Source: Takashimella koratensis
Lineage: Eukaryota > Basidiomycota > Tremellomycetes > Trichosporonales > Tetragoniomycetaceae
DNA length: 64,000 bases
Direction: 5' to 3'
Assembly: GCA_003116875.1 (NCBI GenBank)
Contig: BCKT01000006.1
Span: 1,275,934 to 1,339,933 of the forward strand
The translations under genes were made by a program, and so were the position numbers. Positions within the stretch are counted from its first letter, which is position 1. Every line of letters begins with the position of its first letter. Positions 45,014 through 57,913 of this stretch are shown here, piece after piece. Under the pieces are notes generated by a model. It worked only from the letters and a program-made list of their open reading frames with translations. It had not been told where the DNA came from and made no database searches.

Positions 45014-46699
45014 ATGGCCGAGGAAGAGACTACCCGACCTGTAAGTATCCCACCTCCCATCTCTTCAACATTCTCCCCCTCCTCTCCCCCCTCACTTCTC
45101 CTCACCTAATTTATCGACCATGGCTGACAAGGACTCGCGACTCCCCTTCCCACCTACACTACCCATGATATTCGACCACCATCTTGCCTCCCTACCAACC
45201 ACAGGAGGGCGCCGAGGAGCAGGAGCACGACCCCCAGTTCGAGCCCGTTATCAAGCTCACAGAGCAAGTGGCTGCCAAGACGCACGAGGAGGACGAGGAG
45301 GTGCTTTTCAAGATGTACGTGAAGGTTTGATTGTGGCTGCGTCTCTCGGTCGAGACGGCTTCCCTTCTTGCTGCTCTCTTCTCTACCTCCTCTCCTCTGT
45401 TGAGCGTCGCGTCGACGAGCCAAGACAGCCTCGCTCCACACCTGTGTCATCAACCAACCTCGCCCCAAGCCCTTCTCCTCTCTCTTCCAGACAACACCAG
45501 CGGATTGACCATGCTAACATCTCCCCTCATCCCTCCCTACCCCTTGCTGCTTTTGCTCCCACGCCACAACAAACACTTTCACTGCGACGCGACCACACAG
45601 GCGCGCCAAGCTGTTCCGCTTCGCCAAGGCCGAGCTCGAGTGGAAAGAGCGCGGAACGGGTGACGTCCGCCTCCTCAAGCACAAGGAGACGCAAAAGGTC
45701 CGTCTCGTTATGCGTCGGGATCAGACCCTCAAGGTCTGCGCCAACCATCACAGTGAGTAATGGTGCAGCGAGACCTACTAGGCGAGTCCCACAAAGCGTT
45801 GTGCGCGATCTCCAAGGGATTACGTCGCACACCCGCTGGGTTGGAGAGTGATGAGAGACTGAAAGCTGACTCTTCACTTCCCCGTGTCCTAGTCGGCTCC
45901 GACATGAAGCTCTCCCCAAACATCGGTTCGGACCGTTCGTGGGTCTGGACCGTCGCCGCCGACTACGCTGAGGGCGAGCCCACCGCGGAGACCCTTGCCA
46001 TTCGCTTTGCCAACTCTGAGAGTGAGTCGAGTACTTCAGGTTTCTTTCAAGAACCATCTCCAATGCCCTTCGCCTCAAGGCTGCGGTCACCAGCCGTACA
46101 CTCTGCAGTCCATCTCCAAACTCCACGAGTGATCTTCCGTGCTGACGGGTGTCTTTATGCAGACGCCAACCTGTTCAAGAAGGCTTTCGAGGACGCCCAG
46201 GCCGCCAACGCCAGCTTGAGCGGCGCCCCGGCCCCGGCCGAGGCTGCGGAGAAGGTCGAGCCCGTCAACGTGAGTAACGTGTCGGATCGGCAGTCACCCT
46301 GTCATGGGGTGCTATTCCCTCCACTACACCATGAAACACAAAGCTGACAAGACAATAGGAGACTTCTGCCGAGTCTGAGGAGGTCGCACCGAAGGAGGAG
46401 GCCGAGGCGTAAGTGTCTCTGCCTGTTTCCAAAGAACTATGTCTTTGCTCTTGCGCTCCATTCCAACGCGATGAGAGCGGTACCCGACTCATGTTATTCG
46501 ATAAAACCCCCATCTCTCTCCTCCTAGACGCTGACCATGAACTGACACACTCAGCGCCCCCGCCGCCGAGGCTTCGACCCACGTCCCTGCCACCGAAGAG
46601 AAGACCGACGCTGCCAAGGACGAGGCCGCTGCCGAGGTCAAGGCCGAAGCCACCACCGAGACCGCCGAGGCTGCTGCCGAGGAGAAGAAAGAGGAGTAG
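45014..46699 (+). CDS. YRB1: Ran-binding protein 1 (RanGTP-binding, nuclear transport)
   Basis: Cytoplasmic RanGTP binder that helps RanGAP release Ran from transport receptors. MAEEETTRP is joined over an intron to [20 protein letters not shown] and [17 protein letters not shown] second intron of about 285 nt follows and then the Ran-binding domain: [78 protein letters not shown] and [23 protein letters not shown]. The WKERGTGD and TLKVxxNH motifs are diagnostic. An Ala/Glu/Lys-rich acidic tail is spread over three exons and ends AAEEKKEE. At least seven introns in under 1.7 kb. Confidence 0.95.
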
Positions 46700-47928
46700 G
46701 AGTAGGTCTGGGGAGTCTTGGACTCGGTACATGAGTGTGGATGATGTGTAGAGAGGTAATGACAGTCATGTGAGATGTGGGGAGAAAGGTGTGAGCGGGG
46801 AGGGATGAAGGGGCGGAGGGATAGGTGCGATGAAGACGACTTTGAGTAAATCACAAGCACGAGAAGATGGATGTGTCATGCAAAGATTGTTGAAGTGTGA
46901 GGGACATGTTGGCTTCATGTCGAAACCTTTCAGGTCGCAAAGTTATCAAAGTCGCTACTGACGACGACCTCGGCGGATCGTAGCTTGAGCCACGGGATTG
47001 CGGCTTTAGCCTAGTCGACGCGGTTGATGTGCTATCGATAAACCTGTGAAGGGTGTGAGGCCGACGGGTAGCTTGATGTATGCGGATAAGACGGCGACCG
47101 ACGGGGACGGCAGTGTATTCAGAGGACGGAAGGAGGACTGCATACACGCCAAGGGTGGAGGGCGGGAGCCAACGACCAATGGTCATGGACCTGGTGGCCG
47201 CACTAGTCTACGCGTCAGCTACGAGCCCGTGGGCATACGGAGTGTGCAACGATTCCCGTTCCGTCGAACGGACTGGGACACGTTCTTCGCCGTGCCAAGC
47301 CCGCTTCGGGCCAGGGCAATGCACAAGTACCTCCAACCGCTCTCGCGCCGACTTTGGCCAGTGCCCGACAAACTTCCTCACTGGCAGAATTGATAAACTT
47401 GCCTGGTTCGGATATTTTCAAGATGAACGCCGAAGTGCCAAGCCCTCGGAGTCGGACTGTGGCACCAGTCATTGAATATGACCTCGGTGATTCCCTCAGG
47501 GCTGGTTTGTCGCAGTTGGTCCTATTCATGTACTGTACTGTATTTGGGACTTTGGTTTCACTCCGCTAATCATGGATCACCGGGGTGTCGTTGACCGGCC
47601 AACGGTCATGAAGGGATGGACGGATGGACGGATGGACCGACGCAAGGGCCAAGGGGACCGACTTGGCATCGCTAAATATGGGACGGCAGAGTGACCCCTG
47701 CCCGCACTCGTCGTGTTCGGTCTGAAGTCTGACCATTCGGGCGCCCGTTCTACCCCTCGTTGGTCTGGGTGACGCCGAGGTAGTTCCAAGGTATATAAAG
47801 AGGTGATCATTCTCTCACCTCACATCCTCATTCACACTCACCTCACATTCTCACATCCTCGCCCAACCCACAACCCACCTTACCGCCTCACCCTAGCCAC
47901 CGCTTCCACAAGACACAAGATATTCACC
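46700..47928. other. Intergenic region before the SDR gene
   Basis: About 1.2 kb. TATATAAA at 47792 is followed by a CA/CT-rich leader for the gene at 47929. A small GGATGGAC repeat occurs at about 47615-47637. Frames on both strands around 47046-47529 have no domain or convincing splice extension. Confidence 0.4.
47792..47799 (+). promoter_or_regulatory. TATA box of the SDR gene at 47929
   Basis: TATATAAA, 137 nt before the ATG. Confidence 0.6.
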
Positions 47929-49426
<1,498 letters not shown>

Positions 49427-49675
49427 ATGATGATCCACCTGTAGCCGGTACATACACGCCATGCCGGTCATCTGCTTGCCTTATCCTCCCCATTTCTGCC
49501 TTACCTAGACCGAAGAATCTTGACCGTGTATCCCCAACTCGAATAAATATAAAATCAGAAATTACATGCATTCTCATTCTCGACACTCTCTGCTTCCCTA
49601 CACCGATTAAATAGACTACCTAAGGCCTCTGAGTTTGAGGCTTACCACATAACGTCCTCTCCTCGACCCTGAGGT

Positions 49676-51474
49676 TTACTTGAGACCGAGCTCAGTCTTG
49701 AAGTCGCCTACAGCCAGCGCAAACCCAGTCTTCGGGTCATCTTGCTCGAAACCCATAGCAAGGGACTCGGTATTGTCGAACGCGCCTGGCCAGGTCTGGC
49801 AAATCGCCAGAACGGCGGCGTCGGTCTTGAATGAGACGTGCTGGAGCGCGGCGTCACCGCCGTGTTCTTTCCTAAGCAAGGTCAGCGGGGTCCAGGTAGG
49901 TCACAATCCGCGGGAAGGAACGGGGCCACTGCCAAAACAATATGGGAGACGTGTGAAGAAGGCAAAGAGATCAGGTAGAATAACGCGACTACGGAAAGGC
50001 CACGCAAGCCGGAAGACAAACTCACAAGGCGTCCAAAATCTGTCGAGTGGTAATAGTGATACCAGGGATATTCACACTCCTATGGCCATAGACAAACGCT
50101 GATTCAGGCATACACATCCCCCAAACAATGTTCCTGAACACTGTTGAGGCGCGGGAGAGGTAGACTGCGAGAGTATCGAGGGAAGGGTCGGACCAGCCGT
50201 TGGCGATAGGGCAGACCGAGGGGAGACCTTGGAGAGGTTCACGGATGAGGCCGGAGATGAAGGACGACGCGGCGGAGGATGGCTAAGGATAGGAGTTAGG
50301 CTGGATTCCAACGTGGTAGAGAGAGATGAGGGAATGGGGAGAGGGAAAAGGGGGTGGCGGGAGGGGAAAGAGAAGAGGACTTACGGCGCCGGAACGGATC
50401 GCGACGGTGGGCAGACGAAGCGCACGGGTGTCGAGGTATCCTATAGAGTTTTAGCTCTAGGCCATGGCTATCACAAAACCACAATATAGACGTAGATCAT
50501 GGACACACCTTTCCGGCCATAGTCAAAGACGTAGAGCTCAGCAATGGCTTTCTCAATACCGTAGCTGGTCCCAGGAAGCAGCGGGGTTTCACTGTATGTG
50601 TCAGCGCGGTTTCAAGGACACACTCTATTCAAGTTTTCCTCTTCTTCCTGTCACTTTCTCTCACCTCCCACCCCACCCCAGTCCTGCTTACACCGCTACA
50701 CCGCTCGCGGCCCCTTCGGGATCACTCGCCACTCACGAAGGCACGACAAAGTCCTCGGGTCGACACTTGGGCCCACCGTAGACCGCCAAACCCGAGATGT
50801 ACACATACACCGGCCTAGGAGCGGGGGCAGGGGCGACAGCGTCAGCGTGAGCGCGGGTCGCACGGAGGAGGTTGAGGTGAGAGTCGACGTTGACCGCGTA
50901 GCCGAGCTCAAAGTTGGCTTCGGACCCGCCGGACATGATACCGCTAAACCAAAGTTAGCTCTCTTCATCTCCGCTGCTAGAAGCCAGCGTTACGGGTGCC
51001 CAGAAGATGAAAGCCCCGCAACTCTTTCAAGACATGAAATCATCTCGAAGAAACAGGGCGCGGCGAGACCAAAGGCGTGACTGCACTTACTGAAGAGCAA
51101 AGACACCGCCCACTTTCTCGCCCTCAAAGAGACCAGCGACCTCGTCCACTTTGCCGAGGTCAGCCTTGACGACACGCAAACGAGAGTCGGTGGTAAGTCG
51201 AGGAGGCTCAACAATGTCGGTGGTGATGATCCTCAATGAAGGGTAGAGGTTGAGCAAGAGTTGAGTCAGTTTTTGCCCGACGTAGCCTGTAGGTAGGGTC
51301 AGCTCTACCGGCCTAGAACTCGGCAAAATTATGGATACACTTGGGTGGGCAAGGCTGATGAGTGCATAAGTGGAAGAACGGAGGGGTAGGTGTCAACTCA
51401 CCGCCTGCACCAGTGACGAGGACGGTCTGGACGTGAGCAGGGAGCTTGAGGGCATCGTGAGTAGGCGCAACCAT
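49676..51474 (-). CDS. Extended SDR, D-erythronate dehydrogenase (DenD)-like
   Basis: NAD-dependent sugar-acid dehydrogenase candidate. VQTVLVTGAGG is joined to YVGQKLTQLLLNLYP (Gly-rich motif), then ITTDIVEPPR, VKADLGKVDEVAGLF, GIMSGGSEANFELGYAVNVD, VYVYISGLAVYGG, and the YxxxK motif TSYGIEKAIAELYVFDYGRKG. The following LRLPTVAIRSGAPSSAASSF, ISGLIREPLQGLPSVCPI and the RSVNIPGITITTRQILDALR block are the strongest resemblance to bacterial DenD. The C-terminal ILAICQTWPGAFDN-like and SLAMGFEQDD segments also fit. The start at 51474 is chosen over a longer frame whose upstream residues are an Ile run from an ATG/ATT repeat. Six or so introns. Activity cannot be proved from sequence. Confidence 0.8.
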
Positions 51475-52706
51475 GGTGATAATGATGATGATGATGAGTG
51501 CGTTGAGGTAGTTGAGGTAGTCGGGGTGGGGGAGGTGGGAGATGAGGGAATACACAGGTGAGAAGGGTGGAAGATGGAGGATGTGGTAGTGGATGGAACC
51601 AAGTTGAGCCGAGACGGGCGAGTCCGGTACACGGGTCAGTCGAGAGGTCGAGGTTGTGTGGTCAGGTGAGCAAGTAGAGGTGCCGGTAGAGACAAAGTGA
51701 CCGTAGGCTACTGGTTGAGATGGCGAAACTCGACCCTTCGGATCTCGCTCCGTGACTTGCCGAACGGTCCGCGACGACCCGGGGGACCCATAGGGGACCG
51801 AGATCCGCTGATCCGCTTAATCTTCCCCCCGAGTCCCGACTGCCCTTCTCCCCGAATTCCAATACCCCGGACCAATCCGCCGCGTGCAGAGTTCATCGTA
51901 GCCTTCCTTGCTCATCAGATCTTGACAGGCATGCTCAGCTCTGGTAGGCGCATGTACATTCTGAAGGAGGTGGGGCCCCTTGAATGGGAAGCAGGAGTTT
52001 GAAACGCTTGGAGCTGGACTCGCCAGTCTTGAGATCGTTGAGATGGAGCTGTGTATGACCTCTATGCGAATTGGGTCACGAGCAGTCGCGGCACCTGAGA
52101 TATATGCGTTCAACGAGAAAATGTCTACCTGTTCGCTCTACAGCTCGAGACCGCACAGGTACATTCATAGTATCACCTTCTTTGCGCGGTAAAAGAAGAA
52201 GCGCGGGGTCGATACTTCCCTCTCCCTCTTGATGAGGTGTTGATTGGGATCAAAGCGAATGTACTGGCGCAGGAGGTCGACGCATTGTGACTGTTCCGCC
52301 CAGGTTCGGCGTGGAAGCTAAGTGAGAGCTAGCTTGACCATTGGGATCACTTTGGGATGGCTTAACTCGGGCCACAGCAAGGAGCGTCGAACTCAAAGAA
52401 GTGCGATGGAAACGAGTCGTCGAAGAGAACGAACGACACCTAGTCTGAAAATTCAGACGTGTGATCAAGTCGTAGCAAGCAGGTCTTGAGCGTGAGAAAG
52501 GGGGGATAAAAAATCGTACTTAACAACGCGTGCGTACGACAGGTTCATCTACGTAAGACGGACGATGCACTTCTGGTCTGCATCACATGACCCCGTGTCG
52601 ACGCTACTACTGGTGAGAAGAAAAGCATGTTCCCCCACCCGCCAAGGAGTGTCCGGTCGTACATTCCTAACCGATCCGACTAGTGGGTCCCCGTGACAGC
52701 GGTCTG

Positions 52707-52734
52707 GTGGGCAAACGTCAGTGGGCAAACGTCA
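52707..52734. repeat. Two perfect tandem copies of a 14-nt unit
   Basis: GTGGGCAAACGTCA occurs twice head to tail. Each copy carries a CGTCA half-site of the kind bound by bZIP factors; function unknown. Confidence 0.8.
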
Positions 52735-53635
52735 GTCAGAGGGCGTGGTGGGCGCGGCGGATGCGGCGGGTACGTCGGTATCTACTTTCCCGTCGGGACC
52801 ATTGAGTTACGGTAAGTAGGCACATTACGGCGGACGAGGGGAAAACCCTGTGGGGTGGGGTGGGGTGTAGATCTCGTTCTTGAGAAAATGTCAAACCCCA
52901 TTACGTCTAAATTTAACGTCACTCGCGGGACTGGAATCCCACTCGGCTGTGGTGAAGGCCGAGTAGGGAAGCTCAACTGGACCGCAGGGCATGGTCTGAG
53001 CCATGCCAAGCCGCGACGGGCCCTCGCTTAACTCCCACTGACCAGATCTGACGGGTTGGGGATTTTTCTAGGTGCCCCCGATCAAGTCGATCCCAGCCGA
53101 ACAAATACCCGAGGTGGCTACAGGTACGAGGCGGGCTCGAGTTCAAGGTATACCTCTGCTGCACGTTTGTCTTGATTTGGACGGTGTAGTAGACGATGAG
53201 TTGTAGTTCCGCGGTCATTCCACCAATCCCCAGAGAGATTGGGAAAGAAGACCGTACGTTAGACGGGAAGAAGCGAACAAGCGAACAAGCTCGAAAAAAA
53301 ACGGCACTTCACTCACTTTACGTCAATACCACCCACATACGTGCTGTTGAGCCACGATGATACGACGATCATCTGCAACGACGACAGCGTAGAGAACAGA
53401 GAGAGTTCCAGGGAGCCGAACTTGACGAGCGGAGGACAAACACCTACGAGGACATGTAACGAGAAGGCGGGTAGAGCGGATGGTGGTCCCGCAGTCCCGT
53501 CGCACATCTCGGCACAGCAGATGATGAGAATGACTCGTTGATCCGCGTTCAATCCGCTGTCAACTGACCGAAGATGGACGAGAAGGTCGCCGATGAGGCA
53601 AACGTTTACTGACGACTGTTGGCCGAGCTTGAACA

Positions 53636-53643
53636 TATAAATA
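53636..53643 (+). promoter_or_regulatory. TATA box of the secreted cysteine-rich protein gene
   Basis: TATAAATA, 115 nt before the ATG at 53751, followed by an AACTCAA/CCAACT-rich leader. Confidence 0.6.
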
Positions 53644-53750
53644 CTGACCGTTTGGCGACGAGCTAAAGTCCAACCAACGCTCAACGAACTCAATCAACTC
53701 ACCCAGCTCGACCAACTATCAACCAACTCTCAACCAGCTCTTAACCCACA

Positions 53751-54244
53751 ATGGTCTCCGCCTACACTCTCATTGCCATTCTCGCTGCGCCGGCGGTCCT
53801 CGCCTCGCCCGTCCCGGAAGTCGGCACTTCGCCTGTTCCTCGCGGTCTCAACCCGACCTCGCACGCGTGTTACCCGAGCGGCTTCCAGAACCCCTGCAAG
53901 CAAGGGACCAAGCCCCCTCCGGCCCAGTACGGCTGCTCCTGGTACCCAGGTAACGACGGGTACCAGCACGAGTGCCCCAACTGGGGCAGCGGCTGCGGGT
54001 GGGACAACAACGCCAAGCAGTGCAAGCCTGCGCCTCAGTAAGTACCACCCTTGACTTCACTGACACTTAGATACACCTGCCACTCGAACAACATGTGGCC
54101 CTCTGGCACCCAGACCCAGTGCATCAGCTGCGTGAGTACACCCCGAGTATCACAGCTGACTAAAAGGTACCCTGGTGCATCGGCAAGGGATCCAACCTCG
54201 TCGTCACTGTTCTTGACGACATCCTCGGTTGGCTTGGACTCTAA
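53751..54244 (+). CDS. Small secreted cysteine-rich protein (about 140 aa)
   Basis: Unrecognised secreted protein. A signal peptide (MVSAYTLIAILAAPAVLASP) is followed by PVPEVGTSPVPRGLNP, in which VPR could be a Kex2-like processing site. The mature part is rich in Cys, Trp, Pro and Asn: HACYPSGFQNPCKQG, YGCSWYPGNDGYQHECPNW, GSGCGWDNNAKQCKPAPQ. Splicing out about 54038-54070 and 54134-54169 adds YTCHSNNMWPSGTQTQCISC and VPWCIGKGSNL, ending ILGWLGL. This gives ten cysteines, an even number suited to five disulfides. If intron 1 is retained the product stops right after CKPAPQ. A TATA box lies 115 nt upstream. It resembles small secreted proteins of fungi in design only. It is convergent with the amylase gene. 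Confidence 0.75.
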
Positions 54245-54796
54245 GTTGGCGCTGAGTATGGACTGGCTAGGTCGTAGTCTTGTAACGAGTGACGAAAAAA
54301 TGATGCGATGCGAAAGATTGAGATTGACAGGTTGCACGTCGACACATTGCAGGCTGAGAACGATGAGCGCACTGACTGATTCCTCTGCCCGCTTGCCCCT
54401 CGATCCTATTCGAACTATTCATCGTATAATTGTGCATTAGACACGAAGAGAAAATACTATAGATACAACAAGAATATAGTTAACGACTATGGGTAGAAAC
54501 GAGAAGGGACAGAGGTTATTGCACTACTGTTACAGTTACGATAATGACGCATGCAGTGTCTCGACTTTGACTAGGTTGGCGTTGGTAGTAGTTGGTAATT
54601 GGTGGTTGTGATTTAACGCCCAAGCGGTTTAAGACTTGGGGTCAGACTTCTGACTCGTACAAGCAAGGCTCAAATGTTCCTGACTAGGGTATCGATCGTC
54701 TCGAGGACGGCCCGGGGGTATGAGAAAAAGAGAAAGAGATTGAAGAGATATTTGAATGTCCAGGTTTGTCGAGAGTGGAGAGGTGGGGACAGTTGT
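54245..54796. other. Convergent spacer between secreted protein and amylase
   Basis: About 550 nt between two stops. The sequence around 54430-54480 is A/T-rich (TATAATTG, AAAATACTATAG) and probably holds 3' ends. Nothing else seen. Confidence 0.4.
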
Positions 54797-56845
54797 TCAG
54801 AAGAAGAGAGAAGCAACGAGGGGCAAGAGCGCGCCGAGTGGGAGCCAAGTGGACACAGATGAGGTCGTTGTTGTTGCTGATGAGGTGGCGATGTGGGTAG
54901 TCGTGTTCGCGCCACTGTAAACGACGAGACCAGCGTTCCCGCACACGCCCAATGCGGCTGCGTCAGATTGCGTCGCAAAGACCTGTCAAGAGTTAGTGCG
55001 GAAGGAGGCGGAATTGCGAGAAAAGAAAAGAAAATGGGAAGAGGAGTGGGAGACTCACGTAAGGCTGGCCACCGGAACCAGGGGCATTGTACGAGACGGA
55101 CATGGCGCCGCCAGAAGAGACGGTCCATTGGTTGCAGGTAAGAAGGCTGATAGAGTGTGAGTTTGGTTCGAAGGTGGCATGTGGCGCGTGTAGAGTGTGA
55201 GAGGACTTACTCGATGACCGCCGACTGAGCTGGGAAACCAGTGTTGGAGATGCCAAAGGCTGCGTTCTGGCTAGGGCTTCCACGCTATTCTTCGATCAGC
55301 GCAAACCCTAGGATCTTGCCCAAAACTCGAGTGAGAGAGCACTTACGTTGGTCATGACCGCGACGAGTGGGCCCTTACGGATCGCGATATCGTAGTTGGT
55401 GCTGGCGATGATCTGCGAAGTCGTGTTGAGATAGCTCTTGCCGTTATACAAGGTGTTGTTGGCAATAACCGAGTGTCGGATCTGGTTCAGTCGCTTGATT
55501 CGGTTGTACGTCGTCGTGTTGGCATAGTTGGTTGGCCACAGGGCAGCGCGGTTGTATGGGTCGGCGGCACCGTTCGCAAGGTCCTGCTCTTGCCCATAGT
55601 ACGCGATCGGGATACCATCAAACATGAATTGGAAGACCATGGCATTGTACGCGAGCTGCGGGTCCGCAGTCGTGTTCCTGAACCGGGGCAGATCGTGGTT
55701 CTCGATAAAGTTACCGAGGACACCAGGGTTGGGGAACTGTTGCAGGACCTGGGTAGCGATGGAGACCAAGCCGGACATGTTGCCCATTGGCGTGGCAAAG
55801 GCGTCGATGATCCCGTAATACAAAGGGTAGCCAAGCGTTGCGTCCATTACGTGGTTGACCTGGAACGCGGCGGTGGAAGGGACATCGCTGTTGTAGACTT
55901 CGCCGATGCAGAAGACACCCGAAGCGTTGCAGAACCCAGGCCAGAATTGAGGCGCAATGTGCTTGGCAGCATCGATACGGAGTCCGTCGATTTTGTACGT
56001 CGAAGTAAGGTTTGCAATCCAGGATTGGAGAGTGCTGATCACGTAGGGGTGCTCAGTGTTGACATCCATAAGCGCGACATTGTCGTCACCCAGCCAGCAG
56101 TACTCGACCGAAGTCGTGTTGCTGTAGTCGATCCAGCAGAACGGGTGGTAGTACTCGGGCTGGTTCCACAGTGCTGTGTCCGCTGCGAGCGCCGTGGCGT
56201 TGGTTGAATCGTTGGTGTTCAGGGACGGAATATTGTTTACCACAATATCGACCATGAAGTACATCCCTCGCGCATGAACCGCGTTACTCAGCGCCATGAG
56301 GTCGTCAGATGACCCGAAGCGAGGGTTCAACTGTGTCGGGTTGTCCACCCAGTACCCGTGGTACGCATAGTTGTATGGGGTCTTGATATCAATGTTTTCT
56401 AGGACAGGGGGGTAAGTGATGCGCCAGGGGGTGGGATGTTTCGCAGCCAGGAGCCCCGGGGGGAAGGGGAAGGAGTCGCGCTATCACTCACGGCTGACAG
56501 GGGAAATCCAGATGGCATCAAAACCCATGCCCTGGATGTAGTCGAGCTTGTCAATGATCGACAGCCATGTACCTCCACACCACGTTTGCAATGTTGGGTC
56601 ACAGGTTGCTGGTAATGGATCGGTTCGTGCTGGTGCGTCGGCAGAAGCGGGCGCGAATCGGTCTGTTATTAATCTGCACAAGGTGGTCAGCTTGTGGGCT
56701 TGTCGACAGTGTTTGATGGAGTGAGGACACGGTCAGCGATGAAGTCAACTCACTGGTAGATCGCTCGACTCTTCCACTGGTTTGCGTTGGCGGCGAGGGT
56801 GACGCGGAGCGTCGCTAGTAATAACAAGAGGACGGGGGCGAACAT
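54797..56845 (-). CDS. Alpha-amylase (GH13), probably GPI-anchored
   Basis: Secreted starch-degrading enzyme. A signal peptide ([18 protein letters not shown]) is followed by [59 protein letters not shown] and [26 protein letters not shown], then the catalytic nucleophile in [11 protein letters not shown], the acid/base in [10 protein letters not shown], and the transition-state Asp in [10 protein letters not shown] complete the GH13 set. The C-terminal beta domain includes [17 protein letters not shown] and a final exon with [20 protein letters not shown]. It ends in a hydrophobic [16 protein letters not shown], typical of a GPI-attachment signal after a Ser/Thr-rich stretch. Several N-glycosylation sites ([14 protein letters not shown]) are present. 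No starch-binding CBM20 was seen. Five or six introns. Confidence 0.93.
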
Positions 56846-57849
56846 GTTTGGCACTCGACTCGGTGGTGTTGTGCGATGAGGAAGAAAGACGGGTTGAGAG
56901 TGGGGTCGACAGGAGTGGGATGGAGTTGAAAGGAGTTATGGGAATCGAGTTTGTTTTTGTCGTCGAACCGTTGTCCTGGGTTGATGTCGACGTTCAATCG
57001 AGGGATGCGCAGGGGGTGGGGAGTAGGGTTGAAAGGTGGCAACAGTAAAGTTGAATAGAAACCAGACCAGCGGCCCGTGCGATGGGTACCGGGATACAAA
57101 TAGTCGGGCGAATCCAACCGGTCGACAGCCTCCTCCTTGTGTTTGGGGATGTCGATGGGCCGGGGGAAGGGGGGGTGTAAGGTGGATTGTTTGCTCAAGG
57201 GCCCGTCCTTTTGTTGTCTAGGCCGATGCGGGGTGTCTGTTTTTGGCACACTCTGCAACTAACGAGGGGCTGATGAGTCGCGGTGATGAATGAATCCTTT
57301 AGCGTCGAGGTAGTTTCGGTCACAAACTCGACCGTCAGCTGATGTGAGCGAGAGGTAGGTATGGGTTCAAGTGTCAGAGTTTGATGGTTTGGGGGATAGG
57401 GGGTTTGGAACAAGTCTAAAGAGACAAAAGATGAGACCAAGGGCAAGGCACCTCCGCGTACAACGATCCAGCAAAGACCATCGCTCGGACCTAGAACATT
57501 GCGCGTCGACCGTCGGATGGGCAGAAGGCCTGGGGGCAGCCCAAACACGTCAACACATCCGATGGGACACACGCCTGTTCGCGCCCGGAGCAGTGGAAAT
57601 CAGTATTCGCGAACGGGCGGGTTGGCACGGTGGCTGTTGTGCATGATTGCTCAGGGGTGAGTGGATCGCGTGTGGAGCGGAGGGGAAGGGGTGGGGTGGG
57701 GTGGGGGAACAGGAGAGCCTGGCGATCACTTTGGCCCGACATCAGAGGCCGAGGGAGCGGTGCACAGGCCCGCCAGAGGCCAAAGGCTCTGTGCGGTGGC
57801 TTTGAGTGGATTGTTTACTTTCCCCTGCCCTTTTGTGAAGGACAATGGG

Positions 57850-57913
<64 letters not shown>

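Larger units (their letters stand above)
51475..53750. other. 2.3-kb gene-poor region
   Basis: No convincing gene. An (ATG)/(ATT)-like repeat lies at about 51477-51500, and a perfect 14-nt tandem duplication (unit GTGGGCAAACGTCA) at 52707-52734. TATAAATA at 53636 serves the gene at 53751. Small frames on both strands lack signal peptides, domains or splice support. Confidence 0.4.

Noticed and set aside
44542..45168. Cys-Val and Ser-Leu repeat frames
   Set aside because: Products of the (TG)n and (CT)n microsatellites.
47046..47529. Overlapping frames of 105-131 codons upstream of the SDR promoter
   Set aside because: No start context, domain, signal peptide or splice-supported extension.
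55473..56207. 244-codon open frame antisense to the amylase
   Set aside because: Shadow of the main amylase exon.
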